This document shows positions 40,754-51,148 of a DNA stretch of 64,000 nucleotides, one piece after another. Position numbers and translations under genes: made by a program. Within the stretch, counting starts at the first letter, position 1. Each line of letters begins with the position of its first letter. The DNA comes from Thauera sp. JM12B12. GTDB lineage: Bacteria; Pseudomonadota; Gammaproteobacteria; Burkholderiales; Rhodocyclaceae. The stretch is from NCBI RefSeq assembly GCF_039614725.1, contig NZ_CP154859.1:1612001-1676000 (forward strand). Reading direction: 5' to 3'. The notes beneath the pieces are model-generated. The model was not told the origin of the DNA. It saw only the letters and a list, made by a program, of their open reading frames with translations, and did not search any database.

Positions 40754-40809
40754 GCGCACCGTCGTCATCGTCCTCCCGCGGCTTCCCGTCGCCCGCTCGG
40801 GCGGTGCGC
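40754..40809 (+). promoter_or_regulatory. Stem-loop in the pnp leader
   Basis: GCGCACCG (40754-40761) pairs perfectly with CGGTGCGC (40802-40809), enclosing a GC-rich inner part. It lies 51 bases before the pnp start. In E. coli a leader stem-loop is cut by RNase III as part of pnp autoregulation; a similar use here is inference from position only. Confidence 0.5.
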
Positions 40810-40859
40810 CGCAAGCAGTTGTAGTTCGCTGCATCCACCGAAAGAAAAGGAATACGAAC

Positions 40860-42959
<2,100 letters not shown>

Positions 42960-42965
42960 TGGCGG

Positions 42966-42988
42966 CCGGGCGGGCAACACCCGCCCGG
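42966..42988. other. Perfect 9-base-pair hairpin after pnp
   Basis: CCGGGCGGG (42966-42974) pairs perfectly with 42980-42988 around a five-base loop, seven bases after the pnp stop. It has no T-run and probably protects the 3-prime end before the true terminator at 43002. Confidence 0.65.
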
Positions 42989-43001
42989 TGCATGAGCAGG
43001 G

Positions 43002-43029
43002 AAAAGGGACGCCGTGTGCGTCCTTTTTT
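43002..43029 (+). terminator. pnp terminator
   Basis: An 11-pair stem with one G-T pair (43002-43012 with 43018-43028) around CGTGT is followed by TTTTTTC on the plus strand, closing the rpsO-pnp transcript. Confidence 0.85.
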
Positions 43030-43072
43030 CTGAGGTGGGGTCCCGGCCTCGCCGGTCGCGATACGCGGACAG

Positions 43073-43099
43073 CAAAAAGGGGCGCCTCGGCGCCCCTTT
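43073..43099 (-). terminator. dksA terminator
   Basis: AAAGGGGCGC (43076-43085) pairs with GCGCCCCTTT (43090-43099). On the minus strand the hairpin is followed by TTTTTGCT, so it ends dksA leftward; it faces the pnp terminator. Confidence 0.85.
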
Positions 43100-43127
43100 G
43101 CGTACCTGCGCTTGCCTCGCGCGCTGC

Positions 43128-43553
43128 TTACTTCGCGACCTGGCGCTCGCGCATTTCTTCCAGCGTCTTGCAGTCGATGCACATCGTCGCCGTCGGACGG
43201 GCCTCCAGGCGCTTGAGTCCGATCTCGACGCCGCAGCTGTCGCAGTAGCCGTATTCGCCCGCCTCGATACGCCCGATGGCCTCGTCGATCTTCTTGATCA
43301 GCTTGCGTTCGCGGTCGCGGTTGCGCAGCTCGAGCGCGATGTCGGATTCCTGGCTGGCGCGGTCGTTGGGGTCGGCGAACACGGTTGCCTCGTCCTGCAT
43401 GGTGTGTACCGTGCGCTCGATGTCATCGACCAGCTCGCTCTTGAGCGAACCGAGGATTTCGCGGAAGTGGGCCAGCTGCTTCTCGCTCATGTATTCCTCG
43501 CCAGCTGCCGGTACATAGGGCGGGAATTGCTTGTGCAGGGTATCGTCGGCCAT
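43128..43553 (-). CDS. dksA: RNA polymerase-binding transcription factor DksA
   Basis: The 141-residue protein enters the RNA polymerase secondary channel and, with ppGpp, lowers rRNA and raises amino-acid biosynthesis transcription. The coiled-coil tip Asp residues lie in DPNDRASQESD, and the zinc finger is CDSCG...CIDC near the C terminus. Length is close to E. coli (151). A promoter is visible 36-70 bases upstream and a terminator after it, so it appears to be a single-gene transcript. Confidence 0.97.
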   Translation of the reverse strand: MADDTLHKQFPPYVPAAGEEYMSEKQLAHFREILGSLKSELVDDIERTVHTMQDEATVFADPNDRASQESDIALELRNRDRERKLIKKIDEAIGRIEAGEYGYCDSCGVEIGLKRLEARPTATMCIDCKTLEEMRERQVAK

Positions 43554-43595
43554 GGATCAGCTTCCGTCAGATGGTGGTGAATGAAGGGAGCCGAC

Positions 43596-43624
43596 TTAAT
43601 AGCAGAATAAGGCAGAGGCGGCAA
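43596..43624 (-). promoter_or_regulatory. dksA promoter
   Basis: On the minus strand TTGCCG (43624-43619) and TATTAA (43601-43596) are separated by 17 bases, a good sigma-70 pair about 40 bases before the dksA ATG at 43553. Confidence 0.65.
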
Positions 43625-43693
43625 GCCGAAGGCCGAGGCCTGACGCCCGTTTGCATCGCTGCGCGGTGGCTGCCCGCCCCGACGCCGACGGCA

Positions 43694-44281
43694 TCATTGG
43701 CGCTGGCTGTCACGGCCTCCGAAACGAAGCAGGAGATCGCAGCTGCGGCCCCCCGCAAACCATCGCGAGACAAGGCGCGCGCCGCCGGAAAAGAGAAACG
43801 GGAACTCGGACGACACCGGCCTGTGTTCGACGGGCAGCATGCGCGCCGTCCCCAGCTGAGATTCGAGACGCGCGGCGAATTCGGCACCGTAGGCCCGGCA
43901 GGCAGACGCGCTGGCGAGGCTCACGCCTGCGTGGCCTGCCGGTACGGCGAGGATCTCCTCGATCCGGCCGAGGCCGTCGGCCATGGCCATCACCGACATC
44001 GGCTGCCCGGCGAACTCGAGCACGACGCTCACCTGGTCGCGTTCGTCGCAGCCTGGCCCGATCATGGCGGCCGCGGGGTCGAGCGGCACCGTCCTGCGCG
44101 CCGCGTCGCCGAGCGCTACCCCCAGTCGCAGCGGCCCGATGCCGTCCGCCAGCACCTTTGCTGTAACGGGCACCACGCCGGGTGCGGCAAGGGTGGCGGC
44201 TGCGGCGGCCAGGCCGAGCGTGAGCAGCCACCTGCGCCGCGCGCAACTCGGGATGCTGCGCAAGGCCGTGAGGCGGATCAT
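43694..44281 (-). CDS. Predicted exported protein of unknown function
   Basis: I do not recognise this 195-residue protein. It begins with a basic stretch and hydrophobic run (CARRRWLLTLGLAAAAATLAAPG), a Sec or possibly Tat-like signal peptide. The mature part has a Cys-containing segment (GPGCDERDQ, ACRAYGAEF, GGRSCDLLL), three cysteines that could form one disulphide. Its ATG overlaps the sodC stop by four bases (ATGA), so it is translationally coupled to superoxide dismutase and may act with it in the periplasm. No partner is certain. Confidence 0.7.
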   Translation of the reverse strand: MIRLTALRSIPSCARRRWLLTLGLAAAAATLAAPGVVPVTAKVLADGIGPLRLGVALGDAARRTVPLDPAAAMIGPGCDERDQVSVVLEFAGQPMSVMAMADGLGRIEEILAVPAGHAGVSLASASACRAYGAEFAARLESQLGTARMLPVEHRPVSSEFPFLFSGGARLVSRWFAGGRSCDLLLRFGGRDSQRQ

Positions 44282-44808
44282 TCCGCACTGATGACGCCGC
44301 AGAAATGTCGCGGTCCGGCACCGCCGATCGGCTGCGTTGCGTGGTCGTCACGGTTTTCGTGGATCACCAGCGCAGCGCCGTCGGCGTCGAGGATCGCGGC
44401 CCTGCCGGCTGCGCCCGCGAGACTGGCGAAGGTCGTGAAGAACTCGGCCTCGGCGCTGCCGTCGGCGTGCACGAACAGGTTCGGCAGGTCGCCGGCATCC
44501 GGGCCCTCCGGATTCATCAGCCCGTGCGGCCTGGCACCCGGATTCAGATGGCCCTTGGAGGCGACGAAGCCTGCAGCGCCGTCGTCGCAGGTGCCCACAC
44601 CATGGATGTGGATCCCTTTCGGACCGGGGGGCAGGCCCTTTGCGGCGACGTGGATGAGCACTCCATGTGCGCTCTCCACGAGGGTCGCTTCGCCGACGGT
44701 GACGCCTTGGCGGTCGACGATCTGCGCTCGCGCGCGCTCGGCGCCCAGTGCAGGGCCTGCGAGCAGAACCGCCGCAGCGCCCAATGCGAGAAGTGCAGCC
44801 TTGTGCAT
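44278..44808 (-). CDS. sodC: Cu/Zn superoxide dismutase, periplasmic
   Basis: The 176-residue exported enzyme converts superoxide to oxygen and peroxide. After a signal peptide (cleavage near ALGAERA), copper ligands are H67 and H69 in GIHIHG, H87 in KGHLNP and H150 in LVIHEN; disulphide Cys are C74 and C170, and the active-site Arg is R167. Zinc ligands would be H87, H95 and D107, but the fourth, normally His in the HxGD block, is Asp104 (PDAGDLPN). The gene is coupled to the next exported protein (ATGA). Zinc affinity may be altered. Confidence 0.93.
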   Translation of the reverse strand: MHKAALLALGAAAVLLAGPALGAERARAQIVDRQGVTVGEATLVESAHGVLIHVAAKGLPPGPKGIHIHGVGTCDDGAAGFVASKGHLNPGARPHGLMNPEGPDAGDLPNLFVHADGSAEAEFFTTFASLAGAAGRAAILDADGAALVIHENRDDHATQPIGGAGPRHFCGVISAE

Positions 44809-44984
44809 GTCCGTGTCTCCTCTTGGAATCGGTTGCGCTTTCCCAGCATAGGCGATTGTCGCGCCTGATGCCGACCGCCTGCAGGACGCGCGCCGCCATG
44901 AATCGCCGCGCGTGAGTGGCGCGGATTGTGGCGTCGATGCGGGCCAGGGCTTACCATCGGGCCTGGTCCGAGACGGAGAATTTC

Positions 44985-46658
44985 ATGGCTTCATCCCCCG
45001 ACAGCGTGAGCATGGCGTTGTTCTGCGACTTCGAAAACGTGGCCCTGGGTGTGCGGGACGCGAACTACGAGAAGTTCGACATCAAGCGCGTGCTCGAACG
45101 GCTGCTCCTCAAGGGCAGCATCGTCGTGAAGAAGGCCTACTGCGACTGGGATCGCTACAAGAGCTTCAAGGCCGCGATGCACGAGGCCAACTTCGAGCTC
45201 ATCGAGATCCCGCACGTGCGCCAGTCGGGCAAGAATTCCGCCGACATCCGCCTCGTCGTTGACGCGCTCGACCTCTGCTACACCAAGTCGCATGTCGACA
45301 CCTTCGTCATCATCAGCGGCGACTCCGATTTCTCGCCGCTGGTGTCCAAGCTGCGCGAGAACGCCAAGCAGGTGATCGGTGTGGGCGTGAAGCAGTCGAC
45401 CTCCGATCTGCTGATCGCGAACTGCGATGAGTTCATCTTCTACGACGACCTCGTGCGTGACAGCCAGCGCGCGGCGGCAAAGCGCGAGGCGCGCGATAAT
45501 CCGCCCGCCAGCAGGCGCTCGCCCGAGGAAGACAAGGCGCGGCGCGAGGAACTCGAGGCGCGCCGGGGCAAGGCGATCGACATCGCGGTCGAGACCTTCG
45601 AGGCATTGCTTGCCGAGCGCGGCGAGAGCGGCAAGATCTGGTCGTCGATGCTCAAGGAGGCGATCAAGCGTCGCAAGCCCGACTTCAACGAGAGCTATTT
45701 CGGCTTCCGTGCCTTCGGCAACCTGCTCGAGGAAGCGCAGACGAGAGGTCTGCTCGAGCTCGGCCGTGACGAGAAGTCGGGGACCTACGTCACCCGTCCG
45801 GCGGCGGGTGCGGCGCCGGGCGAGGTCGATGCCGCCACCGAGGAGCGCGCGCATGCCGTGCCGGAGGCGGCAGCGGTGCCCGCCGAGCCGGCGTCGGCCG
45901 AAGAGCGTACGCCGCGCGCGGACCGCGAGGCGGGCCGGGGGGGGCGCCGGCGTGGCGGCAAGACCGACGAGGTGAGGGTCGAGGCCGAGGCGGACCTGTC
46001 GGCCGTCATGGTGGAGCGCGCGGCGGTGGTGGCGCGCGAGCCCGAGTCTGCGGCGCCCGCGACGGCCGTGGCGGATGAACCTGGCGGCGTGCCGGATGAG
46101 CGTCCCGCCAAGACCGCACGCGGCGGTCGTGGTCGTGGGGCGGCGAAGTCGCGCGCGGCTCGGCCTTCGGAAGCGGGGACGGCAGAGGAGGCGACCCCCG
46201 TCACCGCTGCGGATGATGGCGGAAGGACGCCTGCCGGTGACCGCCCTGCGGCTGCGAAGCAGCGCGCCGCGGCGAGCGGGCGAGGTGACGAAGGCCGGGC
46301 GGACGCGGCCACCGCGCACGCGCCCGTCAATGCGGACTCACCGGCAGCTGACGCGGCACCGCCCGCCACCACGGTCCCGACCGGCACCGGCGAAGCGGCA
46401 CGGCGCGGCCGGCGTGGTGGCGGACGCGCAGCGAGCAAGCCGGCGAGCGCGGAAGCTGCGGAGCTTGCCGGAGCGGGAGGCGGGCAGGACAAGGGAGCGC
46501 CCCGAGCGGGGGCACTGGCAGACACGGCCGCGTCGCGTCCCGCAGCGGGCGACACGGCGGACGCGGAGCCGGGCTCCGCGCCCGCCACGAAGGAGGGCAA
46601 GCCAGCCGCTGCGCGCGCACGCAGGCCCCGCAAGCCCAAGGCCGAAGGCGGCGCGTGA
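44985..46658 (+). CDS. NYN-domain RNase-like protein with OST-HTH (LOTUS) domain and disordered tail
   Basis: The 557-residue protein begins with a NYN (PIN-like) nuclease domain (about 9-160). Acidic residues are in FCDFEN (D15), NSADIRLVVD and SGDSDFSPL. An OST-HTH/LOTUS domain follows (about 203-275, GKIWSSMLKEAIKRRKPDF). About 280 residues of Ala/Arg/Pro/Glu-rich low-complexity tail follow. NYN-LOTUS proteins are predicted RNA-binding endoribonucleases, but most bacterial members have no known target. ATG 44985 has GGAGA upstream. The stop overlaps the GTG of the next gene (GTGA). Confidence 0.9.
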   Translation: MASSPDSVSMALFCDFENVALGVRDANYEKFDIKRVLERLLLKGSIVVKKAYCDWDRYKSFKAAMHEANFELIEIPHVRQSGKNSADIRLVVDALDLCYTKSHVDTFVIISGDSDFSPLVSKLRENAKQVIGVGVKQSTSDLLIANCDEFIFYDDLVRDSQRAAAKREARDNPPASRRSPEEDKARREELEARRGKAIDIAVETFEALLAERGESGKIWSSMLKEAIKRRKPDFNESYFGFRAFGNLLEEAQTRGLLELGRDEKSGTYVTRPAAGAAPGEVDAATEERAHAVPEAAAVPAEPASAEERTPRADREAGRGGRRRGGKTDEVRVEAEADLSAVMVERAAVVAREPESAAPATAVADEPGGVPDERPAKTARGGRGRGAAKSRAARPSEAGTAEEATPVTAADDGGRTPAGDRPAAAKQRAAASGRGDEGRADAATAHAPVNADSPAADAAPPATTVPTGTGEAARRGRRGGGRAASKPASAEAAELAGAGGGQDKGAPRAGALADTAASRPAAGDTADAEPGSAPATKEGKPAAARARRPRKPKAEGGA

Positions 46659-47515
46659 CTGCGCCCTCTGCGCCCGGCGGCGCTCGCGATCCGGGCGGCC
46701 GTTCGGGGCCGGGCTCGAGCAGTGGTGCGGACGCCTTCGACGACGGCGGCGAGCCCCCCGGCCCGCCGCCGTCGATGCTGCCGCCCTGGCCGTATCCGCG
46801 CTGGATCGCGCATCGGGGCGCCGGTCGCCTCGCGCCGGAAAACACCCTGGCCGCGTTCGCGCTGGGTCATGCCCTGGGCTACCGCATGTTCGAGTGCGAT
46901 GTTCGCCTGAGCGCGGACGGGCAGGCCTTCCTGCTCCACGATGACACCCTCGAGCGCACCACGGATGGCAAGGGGGCGGCGCTGGCGCGCACCTGGGCCG
47001 AGCTCGCCCGAGTCGATGCGGGCGCCTGGCATTCGCCGCCCTACGCCGGCGCGCGCTTGCCCAGGCTCGACGAAGTGTTGGATTTCTGTGCCCGCCATGA
47101 CTGCGCTCTGAACCTCGAGCTCAAGCCCGCCCCCGGCGATGCACGGCGTACCGGGGCCACGGTGGCCGCGGAGGTCGCAGAGGGGGCTCGCCATGCAGCA
47201 GCGGCGCCGTTGCCCGTGCTGAGCTCCTTCGATGTGGAGGCGCTCGAGGCGGCTTCAACCGTGGCGCCCGCGCTGCCGCGTGCGCTCCTGCTCGAGGGCT
47301 TTTCCCCAGGTTGGCTGGAGACGGCGCAGCGGCTGGGGTGCGTGGCGGTGGTGGGCGAGCAGTCGGCGTGGACACCGGAGACCGCGGCCGTTGCCGCGCG
47401 CGCGGGCTTGCGCCGGCTGGCCTACACCGTCAATGACGAGGCGCAGGCCTCGCGCCTGCTGGCGCTCGGTCTCGATGGCCTCATCACCGACCGCATCGAC
47501 CATTTCCGGCCCTGA
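46655..47515 (+). CDS. ugpQ: Glycerophosphodiester phosphodiesterase (UgpQ/GlpQ type)
   Basis: The 286-residue TIM-barrel enzyme hydrolyses glycerophosphodiesters to glycerol 3-phosphate and an alcohol. The catalytic and metal residues are in AHRGAGRLAPENTLAAF, FECDVRLSADG and LLHDDTLERTT; LNLELKP follows. GTG 46655 overlaps the previous stop, but the first 40 residues are Gly/Pro/Ser-rich; ATG 46775 would give a 246-residue protein matching UgpQ length, without a clear ribosome site. No signal peptide, so cytoplasmic. Which start is used is unsure. Confidence 0.9.
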   Translation: MTAPSAPGGARDPGGRSGPGSSSGADAFDDGGEPPGPPPSMLPPWPYPRWIAHRGAGRLAPENTLAAFALGHALGYRMFECDVRLSADGQAFLLHDDTLERTTDGKGAALARTWAELARVDAGAWHSPPYAGARLPRLDEVLDFCARHDCALNLELKPAPGDARRTGATVAAEVAEGARHAAAAPLPVLSSFDVEALEAASTVAPALPRALLLEGFSPGWLETAQRLGCVAVVGEQSAWTPETAAVAARAGLRRLAYTVNDEAQASRLLALGLDGLITDRIDHFRP

Positions 47516-47596
47516 GTCGCAGGCTCCGTCCGACTGTCCGGAACTCGCCGCAGTGCGCATGCTCTACGGCTCATTCCCACCACCGGCGTGATCTCC

Positions 47597-48817
47597 ATGT
47601 CCGCACCCTCCCGTTTCGGCACATTCGCACTCGCCTGTGCCCTCGCCGTTCCCTTCGCGCTGCCGGCACAGGCGCAGGGTGTCGCTACGCAATGCCTGGT
47701 CGCGGGTGGGTGGGCGCGCCTCGAGGGGGCCTCGCCGCAACTCGTGGACGGCACAGGCCTGATCCCGGCGATGGCCCAGCGTGCGGTCGTGCTGCTCGGC
47801 GAACAGCATGACGACATGGATCACCATCGCTGGCAGCTGCAGACCCTGGCCGCACTGCATGCGCAGCGCCCCGACCTGGTGATCGGCTTCGAGATGTTCC
47901 CGCGCCGGGTGCAGCCGGTGCTCGATCGCTGGGTGGCGGGCGAGCTCACCGAGGCCGAGTTCATCGCCCAGAGCGACTGGGGCAAGGTGTGGAGCATGCC
48001 GGCCGAGCTGTACCTGCCGCTGTTCCACTTTGCGCGTCTGAACCGGATTCCGATGCTGGCGCTCAACATCGACGCCGCGCTGACGCGGGCGGTTGCGGCG
48101 AATGGCTGGTCGAGCGTGCCCGAAGGTGAGAGAGAGGGCGTCGGGCAGGCTGCGCCAGCGCTTCCGGACTACGAGGACTTCCTCTTCGAGATCCATCGCC
48201 AGCACGTTGCCGCGCGCGGCCATGGCAGCGCCCGGGCCGGCAAGGCCGGGCGCGACGAGCCGGGCTTCCGCAACTTCGTCGACTCGCAGCTTGCCTGGGA
48301 TCGCGCGATGGCGGAGGCGCTCATCGCCGGCCGCAAGCGCCATGCCGACGCCAGGGGCGCCCTGCCGCTGGCGGTCGGTATCGTCGGCAGCGGCCATGTG
48401 CGCTTCGGCCACGGCATCGCCCACCAGCTGCGCGATCTGGGCGAGAGCAGCATCGGCCAGCTCCTGCCGGTCGGGGCGGACACCCCGTGCGGCGAGTTGC
48501 CGACGGGCCTCGCGGACGCCGTGTTCGGCGTGCCCGTCGCGCGGGTGGCGTCGCCCCCGCCGCCGCGACTCGGCGTCGCGCTCGAGGAGCACCCGCGCGG
48601 CGTCCGTATCGGCGAAGTCACGCCCGGCAGCCTGGCAGCGCGCAGCGGCCTGAGGCCGGCGGACATCGTCATCGAGGCGGCGGGCGTCGCAATCAGGCGG
48701 GCGGGCGAGCTGATCGTTGCGGTGCGCAGGCAGCCGCCCGGGACGTGGTTGCCGCTTCGCCTGGAGCGCGACGGCAAGACGCTGGAGCTCGTGGTGCGCT
48801 TCCCGCCCGAGCGCTGA
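47597..48817 (+). CDS. ChaN-like (haem-uptake-type) protein fused to a PDZ domain
   Basis: The 406-residue exported protein has a signal peptide (about 1-27), a ChaN/Tiki-fold domain (VVLLGEQHDDMDHHRWQ, VIGFEMFPRRVQPVLDRW, LPLAVGIVGSGHVRFGHGI) and a C-terminal PDZ domain (about 310-400, GVRIGEVTPGSLAARSGLRPADIVIEAAG). ChaN of Campylobacter is a haem-binding outer-membrane lipoprotein; a lipobox is lacking here, so it is probably soluble periplasmic. PDZ fusion suggests it recruits a partner. One base separates its stop from the M1-like peptidase gene, which strongly suggests a joint function. Confidence 0.85.
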   Translation: MSAPSRFGTFALACALAVPFALPAQAQGVATQCLVAGGWARLEGASPQLVDGTGLIPAMAQRAVVLLGEQHDDMDHHRWQLQTLAALHAQRPDLVIGFEMFPRRVQPVLDRWVAGELTEAEFIAQSDWGKVWSMPAELYLPLFHFARLNRIPMLALNIDAALTRAVAANGWSSVPEGEREGVGQAAPALPDYEDFLFEIHRQHVAARGHGSARAGKAGRDEPGFRNFVDSQLAWDRAMAEALIAGRKRHADARGALPLAVGIVGSGHVRFGHGIAHQLRDLGESSIGQLLPVGADTPCGELPTGLADAVFGVPVARVASPPPPRLGVALEEHPRGVRIGEVTPGSLAARSGLRPADIVIEAAGVAIRRAGELIVAVRRQPPGTWLPLRLERDGKTLELVVRFPPER

Positions 48818-48818
48818 C

Positions 48819-51002
48819 ATGGCACCTGCAGTTTCGCCGCGGCGTGCGCCGCGGAGCTCGGGCGCTTCATGGTGGCGGGTGCTGCTCGCGGTGGCGGGCG
48901 GGCTGCTCGTCTTGGGGGCTGCGCGTGCCGGCGACGGGTTCCACCCTGATCTGGAGCTGGACCTGGCGCTCGATCCGGCGACGAGGCGACTCGAGGTGCG
49001 CGCCGAGCTGCGGCCCGCCGAGCCGGCGTTCCAGTTCGTCCTTCATGAATCGCTCCAGCCCCAGAAGGCCGAGGCCGGTGGCCGTGACCTGCGGCTGCGC
49101 GCGGCTGGGCGTGAGGGGCCCTGGCGTGCGTGGCGGGTCGACGTGCCGCCGGGCGCATCCCTGATTCTGCGCTACGCCGGCACGCTGCCGGCGCTCGAGC
49201 GCGAGCGCGATCACCGGGCCGTGCTGCAGGCGATGCCGCCCATGGCCTCGAGCGAGGGCAGCTACCTGCCCGCGGGCGCGGGCTGGTATCCGCGTCCGGC
49301 CGAGCTGTTCACCTATCGGGTGAGCGTGCGGGTGGCTCAAGGCCAGCCTGCGCTCGTGGCCGGGCGGCTGGAGGAGGAGCACCCGCCGCGCGACGCGTCC
49401 GAACCCTACCGGGCGCGATTCGCCTTCGTGCGGCCTACCGACGGCATCGACCTGATGGCGGGGCCGTGGCGGGTGCGGGAACGCCTGGGTGTGCAGGCCG
49501 ACGGCCGACCCCTGCGGCTGCGCACTTATTTCCCGGTTGCGCTCGACGCGGTGGCGGGCCTGGCGGACGGCTACCTCGCCGACGGCGAACGCTATATCGC
49601 GCGCTACGGCGCCCTCATCGGCGCCTATCCCTTCACCGAGTTCTCGGTGGTCGCCAGTCCCTTGCCGACCGGTTTCGGTATGCCCACGCTCACCTACATC
49701 GGCGAGCAGGTGCTGCGCCTGCCCTTCATCCGCGCGAGCTCGCTCGGCCATGAGGTGCTGCACAACTGGTGGGGAAACGGGGTCATGGTCGACTACGCGC
49801 GCGGCAACTGGTCGGAAGGGCTGACCACCTTCATGGCGGATTACGCGTACAAGGAGGAGGCCTCGCCAGCCGCTGCGCGCGAGATGCGGCTTGGCTGGCT
49901 GCGCGACTTCGCGGCGATCCCGGCCGAGCAGCAGCGTGCGCTCGGCGCCTTTCGCTCGCGCACGCATGGCGCCGCTGCGGCGGTGGGCTATGGGAAGGCG
50001 GCGATGGTGTTCCTGATGCTGCGCGACACCATCGGAGAGGAGGCCTTCGTGCGTGGGATCCGCCTGTTCTGGGAGACGCAGCGCTTCCGCGTTGCCGGCT
50101 GGCCCGAGCTGCAGGCGGCCTTCGAACAGGCCGCGGGGCGGCCCTTGGGCGAGTTCTTCGACCAGTGGCTCAACCTTCCCGGTGGCCCGGAGTTGAGGCT
50201 AGAGCGTGCGCACTGGGTCGCCGATGACGACGCGGGGGGTGGTCCCGCTGCCGGGGCCCCGGAGGAGGGCGGGGAGCGGGGGCGCCTGAGGCTCGCGCTG
50301 TCTCAGTCGGAGCCGATCCATGCTCTGCGGGTGCCGCTGCAGGTGAGTGCAGGCGGGCGTCGCGAGACGCACTGGGTGGACTTCGACCGGGCGCGCGGTG
50401 AGGTCGAGCTGGCGCTGGGGTTCGTCCCCGCGGAGGTACGTCTGGACCCCGAGCTTCGCCTCTGGCGCCGGCCGGAGGCGGCGCAGCTGCCGCCCATCCT
50501 GCGTCAGTGGATCGTCGCGCGGACGCCGCGTCTGGTGATCGCGCCGGAGGGGCTGCCGGCTCCGGGTCGGGTCGGTCGCAGCGGCGCGCCGCAGTCTGCT
50601 GACCCGACCCTGGTGGCAGCAGCCGACGCACTTGCCGAGCGGCTGTTCGAGCGCCCCGTGCGGCGTGTCGGTGAAGAGGCGCTGAGCCGTGGTGACGACC
50701 CGGTGCTGCTGATCGGCACGGCCCCGGCCGTGGCGGGGGTGCTCGCGCGTGCAGGGCTCGCGACCGCCGCGGGCGAGTTGCCGGACGGCGGCAACGCAGG
50801 GACTGCTCGCGCGTGGACCGTGCCGCGGCAGGACGGTCCGCCCCTCGCAGTGATCACCGTGCAGGATGCCGGCGCGCTGCAGGCCCTGCTGCGACCGCTG
50901 CCCCACTACGGCAGCCAGAGCTGGCTGGTGTTCGACGGCAGCCAGGTGCGTGCGCGCGGCGTGTGGGAGGCGCCCGGGCGAGCCGTCGCCGTCGAACGAT
51001 GA
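48819..51002 (+). CDS. M1-like metallopeptidase, exported or membrane-anchored
   Basis: The 727-residue protein has an N-terminal signal/anchor helix (about 15-32), an M1-type beta domain, and a gluzincin catalytic domain. HEVLH (311-315) and the third ligand E333 in NWSEG match HEXXH...E, with one residue fewer between than in classical M1. The GAMEN exopeptidase motif is replaced by GFGMPTLTY, so an aminopeptidase mode is doubtful. The last 220 residues form an unassigned C-terminal domain. The gene is coupled to the ChaN-PDZ gene. Substrate unknown; it may be a periplasmic protease whose partner is the PDZ protein. Confidence 0.82.
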   Translation: MAPAVSPRRAPRSSGASWWRVLLAVAGGLLVLGAARAGDGFHPDLELDLALDPATRRLEVRAELRPAEPAFQFVLHESLQPQKAEAGGRDLRLRAAGREGPWRAWRVDVPPGASLILRYAGTLPALERERDHRAVLQAMPPMASSEGSYLPAGAGWYPRPAELFTYRVSVRVAQGQPALVAGRLEEEHPPRDASEPYRARFAFVRPTDGIDLMAGPWRVRERLGVQADGRPLRLRTYFPVALDAVAGLADGYLADGERYIARYGALIGAYPFTEFSVVASPLPTGFGMPTLTYIGEQVLRLPFIRASSLGHEVLHNWWGNGVMVDYARGNWSEGLTTFMADYAYKEEASPAAAREMRLGWLRDFAAIPAEQQRALGAFRSRTHGAAAAVGYGKAAMVFLMLRDTIGEEAFVRGIRLFWETQRFRVAGWPELQAAFEQAAGRPLGEFFDQWLNLPGGPELRLERAHWVADDDAGGGPAAGAPEEGGERGRLRLALSQSEPIHALRVPLQVSAGGRRETHWVDFDRARGEVELALGFVPAEVRLDPELRLWRRPEAAQLPPILRQWIVARTPRLVIAPEGLPAPGRVGRSGAPQSADPTLVAAADALAERLFERPVRRVGEEALSRGDDPVLLIGTAPAVAGVLARAGLATAAGELPDGGNAGTARAWTVPRQDGPPLAVITVQDAGALQALLRPLPHYGSQSWLVFDGSQVRARGVWEAPGRAVAVER

Positions 51003-51148
51003 CGCCCGCCGTCCCAGTTGCGTGCCCTGCGCAGCGGAGACGGTTCGGGGCCGGTTGGCAGGTGCAGCATGCGATCGGGTGAGGTCGAGGTCCTCGGCCG
51101 TGGTGCTAGACTTGCCGCCCTGACCGACGACTCACGACCGGATCCGCC

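Noticed and set aside
46080..46640. Low-complexity plus-strand frames in the NYN gene tail
   Set aside because: The main frame runs continuously from the NYN domain to the stop; other frames are Arg/Pro-rich shadows.
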